In this document: positions 40,750-49,266 of the stretch, piece after piece
Numbering within the stretch: position 1 is the first letter of the stretch
How the letters are laid out: each line of letters begins with the position of its first letter
IMG/VR virus record: IMGVR_UViG_3300027792_000211
Span: 1-57,984 of that record
Reading direction: 5' to 3' (one strand)
DNA: 57,984 bases
From: a virus
Made by a program: the position numbers and the translations under genes
Notes under the pieces: generated by a model
What the model saw: only the letters and a program-made list of their open reading frames with translations
The model's database searches: none
Told to the model about the DNA's origin: nothing

Positions 40750-41756
40750 TGTTTTATCTCCCTTATAATGTATTCTTGTTCATTCTCAGATAGCCCCGGA
40801 TATAAAGGAATACTAAGAATTTTATCTTTTAATTTTTCGGTATTCTCAAAATTACCCTTTAAATCTTTATAATAGTGTAAATCATAGATAGGTTTGTAAT
40901 GTACTTGACACCCTATTCCCTTGTATTTTAAATATCCCATTACAACATCACGGTTATCAACCTTGATTACATATAAATGATATGTATGTTGCCGTTTATG
41001 TTCGATTGTTTCAAAATGTTCATCATATTTCTTAGCAATCTTCGATCTTTCATTTAATTTCTGCTTAATCCTGTTTAATTGAGATATTCCTAAAGCCGCT
41101 TGAATATCATTCATTCGATAGTTATATCCAAGACTCACCGTGTCGATACTGACACGTCCGTGATTTCTAAATGATTTTATCATTAAATTAAATATATAGT
41201 GATCTGTAAGACATGCCCCACCTTCGCCGGTTGTGATATGCTTAACTGGATGAAAACTAAAACATGTTATATCAGCCCTCGGGTCTACTTGCATACTATG
41301 ACAAGCATCCGAGATTAAATATAGATTATGTAAGCCGCATATATCCTTTATTCGTGGATAATTACAAGCTTGCCCGGCATAATCGACACAAATTACCGCT
41401 TTAGTTTTAGGGGTAATTAAATTCTCAATTTTTTCTGGATCAATACATAGACTGTCATCGACATCACATAGAACAACTGTTCCATGCATATATCTTATAC
41501 AATTTGCAGTAGCTACAAAGGTCATTGTAGGGATGATCACCTCATCACCGGGTTTTAAATTAATTGCGAACATAGCCGCGTGTAACGCCGCCGTTCCTGA
41601 GCTTAACACCCTGCAAAAATTAGAACCCGAATAATTACATAAAGCGTCTTCAAACTCTTCAATCTTAGGGCCTGTAGTTAAATAATCATCTTTTAATACT
41701 TGCCCAATTGCTCTTACATCATCATCGTTTATTTCTTGTCGGCTATAAGATATCAT
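40737..41756 (-). CDS. pseC: PseC-like PLP aminotransferase (DegT/DnrJ/EryC1)
   Basis: In this 339-residue protein DDVRAIGQVLKDDYLTTGPK, the family phrase VLSSGTAALHAAMFAI, PTMTFVATANCIRYMHGTVV and the PLP lysine in CFSFHPVKHITTGEGGACLT are all present, followed by GYNYRMNDIQAALGISQL. PseC aminates UDP-4-keto-6-deoxy-HexNAc at C4. It directly follows the PseB-like dehydratase, with a 14-base overlap, as in known Pse operons. Confidence 0.85.
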   Translation of the reverse strand: MISYSRQEINDDDVRAIGQVLKDDYLTTGPKIEEFEDALCNYSGSNFCRVLSSGTAALHAAMFAINLKPGDEVIIPTMTFVATANCIRYMHGTVVLCDVDDSLCIDPEKIENLITPKTKAVICVDYAGQACNYPRIKDICGLHNLYLISDACHSMQVDPRADITCFSFHPVKHITTGEGGACLTDHYIFNLMIKSFRNHGRVSIDTVSLGYNYRMNDIQAALGISQLNRIKQKLNERSKIAKKYDEHFETIEHKRQHTYHLYVIKVDNRDVVMGYLKYKGIGCQVHYKPIYDLHYYKDLKGNFENTEKLKDKILSIPLYPGLSENEQEYIIREIKQCLK

Positions 41757-42714
41757 TTAATAAACCTCTCATTTCTTCGACTGTTAACCATTTATCATTA
41801 GTATCAGAGGTATAATCAAAGTTTTCTATTTCTTCACAATCATAGTCATAAGGACCTTTGTTATTCCAGTGATAGTTATTCTCAATAATATAAAAATTCT
41901 CAGCTTCCATTAAAATTCGATCATCCTTGGCAATCAACATTTCATGGATTTTCTCGCCAGGCCTTACCCCAATAACTTTTATCAGAGCATCAGGGGCGAT
42001 ACACTCGGCCAAATCCGTGATTTTCATTGACGGCATCTTTGGGACAAATATTTCCCCACCTTGCATGATACCCAAAGAATTTAATACAAATTCAACGGCA
42101 TTTTTTAAACTAATCCAAAACCTTGTCATTTCAGGATTTGTTATCGAAATAGTACCGACACGCTTTTGTTTTTTAAAGGTTTGCACTACAGACCCACGAG
42201 AACCAATGACATTACCATATCTACATATCGAAAATTTAATATCTTTATCCCCAACATAGGCATTCCCACCTATAATTAATTTTTCCATGCAAAGTTTAGA
42301 CGCACCATATAAATTCATAGGATTCACGGCCTTATCCGTAGATAATGCAATTACTTTTTTTACATTGTTATATAATGCCGCCTGAATTACATTTTGACTT
42401 CCTAAAACATTTGTTTTGATAGCCTCGAACGGGTTATACTCGCAAGACGGAACATGTTTTAAAGCCGCAGTATGAATTATATAGTCAATTCCATCCGTAG
42501 CCATTTTAAGACGTTCTAAATCCCTCACATCACCAACAAAAAATTGAAGTTCGGAAGAATCTTTTTTAAATTTATTATTCATTATATATTGCTTATATTC
42601 ATCCCTGGAATAAATATATACTTTTTTTGGGTCGTATTTTTCAAAGATTTGATTTGTAATTTCTTGGCCAAATGACCCAGTCCCGCCAACAATTAACCAT
42701 TTTTTATTTAGCAT
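41743..42714 (-). CDS. pseB: PseB-like UDP-GlcNAc 4,6-dehydratase
   Basis: The true start is 42714 (MLNKKWLIVGGTGSFGQEIT) after GGAGGTTACA; the open frame to 42762 has no ribosome site. In this 323-residue protein the NAD-binding GGTGSFG, then TAALKHVPSCEYNPFEAIKT, LSTDKAVNPMNLYGASKLCM and CRYGNVIGSRGSVVQTFKKQ are characteristic of the short inverting dehydratases (PseB/FlaA1/CapE). It starts the nonulosonate pathway from UDP-GlcNAc. It is the first gene of the cassette, behind a terminator. Confidence 0.9.
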   Translation of the reverse strand: MLNKKWLIVGGTGSFGQEITNQIFEKYDPKKVYIYSRDEYKQYIMNNKFKKDSSELQFFVGDVRDLERLKMATDGIDYIIHTAALKHVPSCEYNPFEAIKTNVLGSQNVIQAALYNNVKKVIALSTDKAVNPMNLYGASKLCMEKLIIGGNAYVGDKDIKFSICRYGNVIGSRGSVVQTFKKQKRVGTISITNPEMTRFWISLKNAVEFVLNSLGIMQGGEIFVPKMPSMKITDLAECIAPDALIKVIGVRPGEKIHEMLIAKDDRILMEAENFYIIENNYHWNNKGPYDYDCEEIENFDYTSDTNDKWLTVEEMRGLLNDIL

Positions 42715-42765
42715 TGTAACCTCCGTATTTAATAACTTTATAACAATATAACATAAAAACATATT

Positions 42766-42797
42766 AAAAAAAACCTCATTTTCATTAATGAGGTTTT
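42766..42797 (-). terminator. Terminator separating head genes from the glycan cassette
   Basis: On the minus strand AAAACCTCAT and ATGAGGTTTT form a 10-bp stem with an 8-base loop followed by eight T. It lies after the LPKTG gene and 50 bp before the PseB ribosome site. The gap 42715-42765 is AT-rich; TATATT and TATAAA could be weak -10 elements, but I see no good -35. Confidence 0.85.
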
Positions 42798-42816
42798 GAC
42801 ATTTAAATTTAATTTA

Positions 42817-43086
42817 TTATTTGTGCTTCAATTTAAATACACCAAAGCCCGCCCCGATAATAACTACGATTAAACCTAAAATCGGCAATGTCATATTATT
42901 AGATTCTCCAGTTTTTGGAAGTGTATCACTATTATTATTAGTTGGTTGATCCGTTGGAGTATCGGTTATCGACGGGCTTATACTATCGGTTGGAATCGGT
43001 GTATAACAATTAGCAAATATAATATTATAGCTTCCCATTGATAATGTTAAACAGATTATTATAGTTAAAACTATTATTTTTTTCAT
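42817..43086 (-). CDS. Cell-wall-anchored LPKTG mini-protein (89 aa)
   Basis: ATG 43086 overlaps the stop of the head gene (TGATG) after AAGGAGTAAATTG. A signal peptide (MKKIIVLTIIICLTLSMGS, cut near FA-N 25/26) is followed by only about 30 Thr/Ser/Pro/Asp-rich residues, the sortase motif LPKTG (56-60), a membrane helix (LPILGLIVVIIGAGFGVF) and a basic tail KLKHK. Sortase would link a 30-residue peptide to the host wall. It is translationally coupled to a late head gene and sits next to the glycan cassette. The role (receptor mask, glycan acceptor, exclusion) is inference. Confidence 0.8.
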   Translation of the reverse strand: MKKIIVLTIIICLTLSMGSYNIIFANCYTPIPTDSISPSITDTPTDQPTNNNSDTLPKTGESNNMTLPILGLIVVIIGAGFGVFKLKHK

Positions 43087-44183
43087 CAATTTACTCCTTC
43101 TCTTGCATATTTACGAGGTAAATATGCATTATTTGATAAATGCTCTCTTTGTCTAGTTTGCCATTCTTTGACTTTCTTATCGGCCTTTTTCTGACTAACT
43201 TCATCCAAGGAGAACATTGATTCCCTTTTATATTTTCTAATTTGCCTTTCGATATACCTTTGTTGTTGCATCGCTTTATAAGCTATTTTCTGAGCTTCCT
43301 CATATCCGTATTTATTAACTAATGCCGCTTCGCCAGGGTCCAAAGGTGCAATGACTTGCTCTGTTAAACCCTCGAAAAATGGGGATATGTCGTGTTTACA
43401 ATTAGGATGGAACAATCCTTGCATTTCAGCATCCCATATTGAAGCATATGTATTAGACATTCCATCTAAACTTAATACAACGCCCTCATATGGGGTGCAT
43501 AAGTTACATGCTCTAAAATGCGCACTAACTACCCCTAAATTCCATCCTTTTTCACAATACCGATTTATTGATGCCTGTAAAGAACACCTTTGTATTAACG
43601 TCCTGGCAAGCATTTCAGTATAAGTATCTAGGCTGTATTTAGCCCCGTTTTTATATGTAATACATTGTAGACCTCGATCGGCGTAATTATTCATTAATCT
43701 TTGACTTATCAATCGACGAGTTACTACATCACTTTCTCGAAATGATACACTCCCAACTTCAATCGACGCCTGTCTAAATACATCATCGGCCGCCCGTAAT
43801 ATCTGCAATGTCGGTTTTTTTAAACTCTCCATAGCCGCGGCCCTGAAGACTTCGTAAAACTTTGTTTGATTAGGATAATCTTTGAATTTATCTACAATTT
43901 TCTCTGGCAACATTGGTATTTTATCAGGCTTTTTATGTACCAAAAAAGTACCGTTTTTTATAGAACCTGTCCCACCTTTGGGAACACGGTTTAAACCTGA
44001 TATATATGCCTCGGTTAAATCATTGTCAATCCATTTTTGCCCACCGATTGCAAAGCCCATAGCGGCTTTTCTTGCTACCATGTCATACTTTTTTTTATTC
44101 AGATTTGATTTTAATTGTGAAGCTAAAGTATTTCCAATAGCAAATACAACACTCTCAGCCTCGTATATTAAATCATCCTGCAT
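43086..44183 (-). CDS. Minor head/head morphogenesis protein (Mu gpF/SPP1 gp7-like)
   Basis: In this 365-residue protein a helical N-terminus is followed by a C-terminal head-morphogenesis domain: FRACNLCTPYEGVVLSLDGM, then GLFHPNCKHDISPFFEGLTE. The C..C.p.eG....... HPNCrH pattern is the family hallmark. It lies after the portal region and is thought to be internal to the head near the portal. Its stop overlaps the LPKTG start. Confidence 0.85.
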   Translation of the reverse strand: MQDDLIYEAESVVFAIGNTLASQLKSNLNKKKYDMVARKAAMGFAIGGQKWIDNDLTEAYISGLNRVPKGGTGSIKNGTFLVHKKPDKIPMLPEKIVDKFKDYPNQTKFYEVFRAAAMESLKKPTLQILRAADDVFRQASIEVGSVSFRESDVVTRRLISQRLMNNYADRGLQCITYKNGAKYSLDTYTEMLARTLIQRCSLQASINRYCEKGWNLGVVSAHFRACNLCTPYEGVVLSLDGMSNTYASIWDAEMQGLFHPNCKHDISPFFEGLTEQVIAPLDPGEAALVNKYGYEEAQKIAYKAMQQQRYIERQIRKYKRESMFSLDEVSQKKADKKVKEWQTRQREHLSNNAYLPRKYAREGVN

Positions 44184-44571
44184 TTTCGATTATCTCCCAC
44201 ATTCTAGTTTTTGTAACGCCCATCCAGGCGTTACCTTCTTTTATGTATTGACCGGCTTTATACAAAGCATTAACATCAGCTTTTATTTTACCTTCAATCA
44301 TATAATTTATGCCTTTAATATATGCCCTGATACATTCACAAAGTAAATTATGTATTTTAATATATTTTCTAGGTATATTAATACAATCCATATTTTTTAA
44401 TTCAGGCTTTAAAACATCTATTAATTTGTCAGGTTTAGCGTTTAAATCCAGCGATACCCTTTCAACTTCTTTTAATGCCGACCTTATCCCATGAGTAACT
44501 AGGTCATTTATAAATAGCCTGTATTTATATTCCTCGTTTGTTTCCTTTGGTAATTTCATATCATCATTCAT
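44173..44571 (-). CDS. Unknown head-region protein (132 aa)
   Basis: This all-helical protein (KETNEEYKYRLFINDLVTHG; KPDKLIDVLKPELKNMDCI; RKYIKIHNLLCECIRAYIKG) with a conserved-looking NAWMGVTKTRMWEIIENAG end overlaps the minor head gene by 11 bases and the recombinase gene by eight. The PNAWMG.T..rM.e.i phrase suggests a phage structural or packaging accessory. The family is not identified. Confidence 0.45.
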   Translation of the reverse strand: MNDDMKLPKETNEEYKYRLFINDLVTHGIRSALKEVERVSLDLNAKPDKLIDVLKPELKNMDCINIPRKYIKIHNLLCECIRAYIKGINYMIEGKIKADVNALYKAGQYIKEGNAWMGVTKTRMWEIIENAG

Positions 44572-45094
44572 TTGCGCTCAACTCCTTAATTTTTTTAGGA
44601 TTTATTCCTATATAAGTTAAAACATTATTTGTTGATGAATGATTTAATAATCTAGCTGTTTTTTTAATATCACCATCATAATTTATATTAGCATATGTTT
44701 TTCTTAATGTATGAGTTCCTATGTTTTCTTTTAAATTCAATGCTATTTGTACATCTTTCATTATCCTATATGTTTGTTGCCTTGAAATATATGAAACTAT
44801 ATGTTTTTTCCTTGATGGGAATAAATAATCATCATCATTCATATTTTTAATATATTCATTAATTTGATTTTTAATTGTATTTTTTATAATAATAGGTTTA
44901 TTATTTTTATGTTCAATCAACATTATGATATCTTTATTTATATCTTTTACTTTTAAAGATCGAATATCACTATCTCTCAAACCAAATGAATAACCTAAAA
45001 TCCAATAAAATGCATTTCTTTTATTTTTATTTTTTAAATATGTATAAATTCTATCTATACTCTCATAACTACTAATTCCATCCACATATTTCAT
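44564..45094 (-). CDS. Minimal tyrosine recombinase (catalytic domain only, 176 aa)
   Basis: The active-site set is complete: Arg in GYSFGLRDSDIRSLKVKD, Lys in IEHKNNKPIII, H-x-x-R in IGTHTLRKTYANI, His in RLLNHSSTNNV and Tyr in LTYIGI. The N-terminal arm-binding/SAM-like domain of phage integrases is missing, as in small Xer-like or shufflon-type recombinases. It lies inside the head module next to a GIY-YIG protein, not beside a lysogeny module. It may resolve dimers of a circular episome or integrate the phage; no attachment site is evident to me. Confidence 0.8.
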   Translation of the reverse strand: MKYVDGISSYESIDRIYTYLKNKNKRNAFYWILGYSFGLRDSDIRSLKVKDINKDIIMLIEHKNNKPIIIKNTIKNQINEYIKNMNDDDYLFPSRKKHIVSYISRQQTYRIMKDVQIALNLKENIGTHTLRKTYANINYDGDIKKTARLLNHSSTNNVLTYIGINPKKIKELSANE

Positions 45095-45564
45095 AACAAT
45101 ACCTCATAATTCTTTACAATTTTATAAAACGTTGTTTTCTTTACATTTAATTGTTTCATAAATTCTATGGCTGTAATTTTATTTTGTTTCCAGAGATAAA
45201 AATTCATATTAAATATTTCTTTAGAATAATCAATTGGTTTTCGACCTTTATATTTTCCCTGCTCCTTTGCTTTCCTTATACCTTCTCTTTGAGAAGTATT
45301 TGCGTCTAACACCATATTAATTAAAGGATGCCTTAAACGTATTGAACTTCTTATTGTCATTTTTTCCAACATAAGTGCCATTTCCTCATTTAAACCATCA
45401 ATTAATATTTTTTGTTTAACAAAATTATCTTCAATTATTTCTAAAAATAATTTACTCCTACCGTTTATACTTTTATATCTATCGCCTGTTCCTTTTCCAA
45501 TATAAAATATTTGTTCTGTATCACCATAATACCAACAGTAAACATAAAATTTATCATCTTTCAT
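45091..45564 (-). CDS. GIY-YIG nuclease fused to a resolvase-like HTH
   Basis: In this 157-residue protein the N-terminal FYVYCWYYGDTEQIFYIGKG is a GIY-YIG core (YVY..FYIGKG) with R near residue 29 and E in the LEKMTIR helix. The C-terminal REGIRKAKEQGKYKGRKPID then KITAIEFMKQLNVKKTTFYK copies the hinge and HTH of serine resolvases (GI..AK..G.Y.GRKP, then HTH). The start follows TTGGAGGACGCAAT. It is probably a mobile endonuclease that inserted between portal and head genes, overlapping the recombinase gene by four bases. Confidence 0.8.
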   Translation of the reverse strand: MKDDKFYVYCWYYGDTEQIFYIGKGTGDRYKSINGRSKLFLEIIEDNFVKQKILIDGLNEEMALMLEKMTIRSSIRLRHPLINMVLDANTSQREGIRKAKEQGKYKGRKPIDYSKEIFNMNFYLWKQNKITAIEFMKQLNVKKTTFYKIVKNYEVLL

Positions 45565-45617
45565 ATTGCGTCCTCCAATTGTTTGAATTCTATATTACGA
45601 TATAGTCAAATTATAAA

Positions 45618-47126
45618 CTATGTTTCCGCATTAAACGTATTATTAAACGTTTCTCCTCCCACTCCGCTCTCATCTAATATTTTTATCACTTCTTCATTTA
45701 TTGCCTTTTCGTCCCAATCGGGGTGTAAAAGCTTAACCTTTGTAAGTGTAGAAATAGCTTTAGCCTGTTCTAGATTTCTCACTGTTTCGCTCTGTTCCTT
45801 CGCATCTACAGCGATACTATCTTCCATTTCCACAGTTACAATTTCAGGATCATAAAAAATAGTGTTTACACTATTATCTAATTGTTGCATTTGTAATAAT
45901 AGGTCCATTATTACAGGTTGCCAATATCTAGATTTCTTTTCCCTAGTCAACCATGATTTCCTTTCTCTTATTCTTAATGCCGTTCCTGATTCAGCACGAC
46001 CACCTTCATCAAAGCCAAAAGTACTAAGACTATAACCGGCCATGCTTATTATCTGTTTACACATGTAGTTACAAGAAGCCATATGTTCATCGACACGCAT
46101 TTCAAACTGAACTATGTCAATGGGTTTCGTATTCGATCCGGCCATTCTATAAGACCCTAAATTTAATTTCAAAAAACACTTTTGAAATTTAGAAAATGAA
46201 TTTAATATACTTTTTTCGGCCCCAAATGCCGTCGTTTCTTCTCGTTGTAATATTTCTTCATCAACAAATATTTGACCCATGCCTAACTCTATATCTCGAA
46301 TCCATGAAGTCCAGGCAAAATCAAGGGAATCCATTAGACTTATACATCCCTGATAATCGTTTATTCCCAACGAAGACCCAGGCACTAATTTATTAGGCCT
46401 CATGTTAGGAATGTAAACGACCCCTAGGCCGTTAACTTTTGTGTGAATGGTATCTTGTAAATTCAGGCTTGCTGTTTCATCAATTGAGTTTAAATCCACG
46501 ACATGACCCAATTTACCCTCAGAACCTCTATATAATCGATATTCAACCATGTACCCGTCGCCCGTCGATGTCCTTTTTCGATTTTCAAACAAGCGGTATA
46601 TATTAGATTTATCGGTTTTAACTTCACGATAAAATAAAATTTCCCATAGTCTACCTCTTAAAAACGTTGGAAATGCATTATTAGGGGTAATTACACTCAA
46701 TAGAGGAAGCTCAGAAAGTCGCTTATCAACATCAAGTTTTAAAAATGCTCCTGATAAAGACGCGGTTAATTCAGCGGTTTCTAATAATATATTTAAAAAT
46801 CCGTTTTCTGTCATAAATGCGTCAATTCGCTCCCCGGCTTTATTATCCTTTTCATAACCAAATCTAGGTGACTCACTAAATAATAAATTACTACTCATAC
46901 CGGCTATATCACCCGCGATTGGGAAATGGATTGCGTCGGCTCTTTCCTGGATGTCCAATTTAGCCCAAAACATATTTGATTCAATATTAAGGTTAGACAA
47001 TTTACAGGAATAATATTTTAATAATTCGTCAGAATCCCCCGAATACCACGAAGCCCATTCAGCATATTTATCATACCAATACGCCCATTCTTCAGGTGGA
47101 AAGGTGCTACCTTCACTAAAAAACAT
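45618..47126 (-). CDS. Portal protein (SPP1 gp6/A118-like)
   Basis: The start at 47126 follows AATAAAGGAGGAATAAAA; the frame back to 47162 is less likely. This 502-residue protein with ELLKYYSCKLSNLN, FPIAGDIAGMSSNLLFSES, GVVYIPNMRPNKLVPGSSLG and QIISMAGYSLSTFGFDEGGR then GTALRIRERKSWLTREKKSR matches portals of the SPP1 type (DUF1073/Phage_portal). It forms the dodecameric DNA gate. Its place after terminase is canonical. The intergenic 45565-45617 holds only the GIY-YIG ribosome site. Confidence 0.85.
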   Translation of the reverse strand: MFFSEGSTFPPEEWAYWYDKYAEWASWYSGDSDELLKYYSCKLSNLNIESNMFWAKLDIQERADAIHFPIAGDIAGMSSNLLFSESPRFGYEKDNKAGERIDAFMTENGFLNILLETAELTASLSGAFLKLDVDKRLSELPLLSVITPNNAFPTFLRGRLWEILFYREVKTDKSNIYRLFENRKRTSTGDGYMVEYRLYRGSEGKLGHVVDLNSIDETASLNLQDTIHTKVNGLGVVYIPNMRPNKLVPGSSLGINDYQGCISLMDSLDFAWTSWIRDIELGMGQIFVDEEILQREETTAFGAEKSILNSFSKFQKCFLKLNLGSYRMAGSNTKPIDIVQFEMRVDEHMASCNYMCKQIISMAGYSLSTFGFDEGGRAESGTALRIRERKSWLTREKKSRYWQPVIMDLLLQMQQLDNSVNTIFYDPEIVTVEMEDSIAVDAKEQSETVRNLEQAKAISTLTKVKLLHPDWDEKAINEEVIKILDESGVGGETFNNTFNAET

Positions 47127-47128
47127 TT

Positions 47129-47428
47129 TTATTCCTCCTTTAATAAATATTCGAGTAACCATTTATTATCCCTTAGAATCCAAAACAAAGCCGATTCTAT
47201 TGTTGATATTTTATTATGTTCGAGATCTAATTCAAATTGATAATTAATACACTCTATTATTTCATGTAATAATGTTTTTTGTTCTACTTCTAATTTTAAA
47301 TCATTATCGAGTTTAATAATACTATCATTTCCGCAAAAGGTCCCAAGGAAAGTGTAATCCCTTGCATAATTTTTAACTTTCTCGATTTTACAATTCATTC
47401 CACAAATTCGTAATTCATTTTCCATCAT
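47129..47428 (-). CDS. Putative zincin-like protein (99 aa)
   Basis: ATG 47428 overlaps the terminase stop (ATGATG). The pattern TLLHEIIECINYQFELDLEH then NKISTIESALFWILRDN resembles the small phage metallopeptidase-like family in which HE..H/E and a distal His/Glu form the site. The first motif is HEIIE rather than HEIIH, so activity is uncertain. It lies between terminase and portal. Confidence 0.55.
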   Translation of the reverse strand: MMENELRICGMNCKIEKVKNYARDYTFLGTFCGNDSIIKLDNDLKLEVEQKTLLHEIIECINYQFELDLEHNKISTIESALFWILRDNKWLLEYLLKEE

Positions 47429-48777
47429 TTCACCGCTTTCAATAATGCCAATATTCTCCATCTTGACGCCGCCCATGCGATAATACTATCGGGGTAATGA
47501 TCATCTATTTTATCAATTATTCCTTGATCGGCGTTTTTGTAATGATATTTTTTCATTTTATCCTGAAGGATTTTATCTTTAATATTTATTAAATCATTTT
47601 CAAGGTAAAACCTAACCACATCTATTCCCGTGTCTTTCCATTTACTAAAGGCTATAGGCATTACTACAGTTGGAACCCGTTTATTTTTTAATATAGATTT
47701 TAAGGTAATATATGAATCTTTTGGATTGCTATCACAATAAATAACTTGTATCTTTCTTTCAATGCATATCTCGGCAATATCTTTGCACCGCTCATTTAAT
47801 TCTCTATATTCCCACGGGTACGCTTCAGGAACATTTATACTTTCTTTATCATCTTGAATAATACTTAAAACTGTGCAAGTATGGCCCCAATCCAATCCGG
47901 CCTCAACTGGTATTTTAGGATTAAATTCTATTTTCATTCCTCGTCTATAAGCTTTGTCTACAGTTTCAAAATCCCATATAGAATCCCCGATTTGAGGTCT
48001 TTTCAATAAATATTCTGCATCCCACATGGCTTTAGTCAATTGGCGTTTTCTTCTTCTTAATTCCTCTACACTCCAAAAGCCAAAAGGTTGTTTGATATCT
48101 TCCACACACCATTGATATAACCTTGCCCCTTTTTCGTGTCTTTCGTCGATTACTTTAGTCATAAGCCCGAAAGCGTGATGTAAAGTCGATGATATCAATA
48201 TATTGTCTCGAATCCCATGATTTTCCTTGGGCTGACCTAAAGCCGCATCATAGATTTTTTCGTCCATTTCGTCAAGTTCATCAAGGCGCAACTTTTGAGG
48301 ATGAGGGCCACGCACAGACTTAGCCGACGCCGCCAAAGCCGTTACCCAAGACCCATTTGTTAATTTATAACCTCTACCCGCTACATTTCCATTAGCTAAC
48401 ATATAATTTGGAACACCCGGTAAATTCCACAAATAATCAAGATATCCGACGGCTTTTGTGGATTGTTCCAAACTACCCCCTAAAATGGTTATGCCGCATT
48501 GAGGCTTAAATAGACTTTCCAAATATGACAAGCCGCTTAATGTATAGGTTTTACCTGATCCCCTCATTGCATACCAAATGGAAGAATCAACTTCCTCTGC
48601 GTAAGTATCCCATATAGCATCCAAAATGGAATCGTGATCATTACAACAATTGGGATAAGGAAATCGCATATTTAACACAATTGCACAATATAAATGTAAA
48701 TGCTCTTTAGTTTTAGGGGCTATTGTCTCGAAAGTATCGCCGACATCCACGACATTCAATAACTTACACTGGCTCAT
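47425..48777 (-). CDS. terL: Terminase large subunit
   Basis: In this 450-residue protein Walker A-like SIWYAMRGSGKTYTLSGLS (about 67-85), Walker B RLDELDEMDEKIYDAAL (about 155-172) and the coupling motif ILISSTLHH form the packaging ATPase. The nuclease half carries AGLDWGHTCTVLSIIQDD, VIYCDSNPKDSYITLKSI and KYHYKNADQGIIDKIDDHYP. It cuts and packages DNA with the portal. The circularly closed window would fit headful packaging, but the packaging type is not proved. Confidence 0.9.
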   Translation of the reverse strand: MSQCKLLNVVDVGDTFETIAPKTKEHLHLYCAIVLNMRFPYPNCCNDHDSILDAIWDTYAEEVDSSIWYAMRGSGKTYTLSGLSYLESLFKPQCGITILGGSLEQSTKAVGYLDYLWNLPGVPNYMLANGNVAGRGYKLTNGSWVTALAASAKSVRGPHPQKLRLDELDEMDEKIYDAALGQPKENHGIRDNILISSTLHHAFGLMTKVIDERHEKGARLYQWCVEDIKQPFGFWSVEELRRRKRQLTKAMWDAEYLLKRPQIGDSIWDFETVDKAYRRGMKIEFNPKIPVEAGLDWGHTCTVLSIIQDDKESINVPEAYPWEYRELNERCKDIAEICIERKIQVIYCDSNPKDSYITLKSILKNKRVPTVVMPIAFSKWKDTGIDVVRFYLENDLINIKDKILQDKMKKYHYKNADQGIIDKIDDHYPDSIIAWAASRWRILALLKAVK

Positions 48778-49264
48778 TCTCTTGCTTCGCCGCCTCTAAT
48801 GCTTCCTCATTTAGTACCTGGAAAGCCTTTTTAATTTTTTCGTCGCTAAATTCTCTTTTTAACCCGTCAATGACCTCATTAACAAATTCTTTATCTAATC
48901 GTCTAAAATTATTAGGGTCCAAATTACATAAAGCATAAATTAGTAAACTCGGTTGGCTCCTAGCATACTTTTTAGTTATCTTCTTTTTAGTGCCAAGATA
49001 ACTTTCTTCATAGGTTACTTCGTCATATTCAAAGCCCATTGCTTCTTTCCAAAGGCTTTTTTTGAGTTTATTTACCAATTTTGTTTTAGAATGGCTTAAT
49101 GCGTCCGCAAAGTCAGAATATCTATTTTGATATTCGTACATTGTAGTTCTACTGATATTTAATTTTAAAGCTATATCATCAATTGATATACCTTGCTCAC
49201 GCCACGCAATGATTTCATCGCGCATAAACTTTATTCGTTTTTCATATTCGGACGGTCTTCCCAT
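48764..49264 (-). CDS. terS: Terminase small subunit
   Basis: In this 166-residue protein the N-terminal GRPSEYEKRIKFMRDEIIAW then REQGISIDDIALKLNISRTT and MYEYQNRYSDFADALSHSK is the HTH of DUF1804-type small terminases, followed by a KEAMGFEYDEVTYEES and WKEA block. It overlaps the large subunit start by 14 bases. It recognises the packaging start site. Confidence 0.85.
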   Translation of the reverse strand: MGRPSEYEKRIKFMRDEIIAWREQGISIDDIALKLNISRTTMYEYQNRYSDFADALSHSKTKLVNKLKKSLWKEAMGFEYDEVTYEESYLGTKKKITKKYARSQPSLLIYALCNLDPNNFRRLDKEFVNEVIDGLKREFSDEKIKKAFQVLNEEALEAAKQENEPV

Positions 49265-49266
49265 TT

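Noticed and set aside
44564-45564. Transposon made of the recombinase and GIY-YIG genes
   Set aside because: I found no terminal inverted repeats or target duplication around the pair; the genes overlap their neighbours normally.
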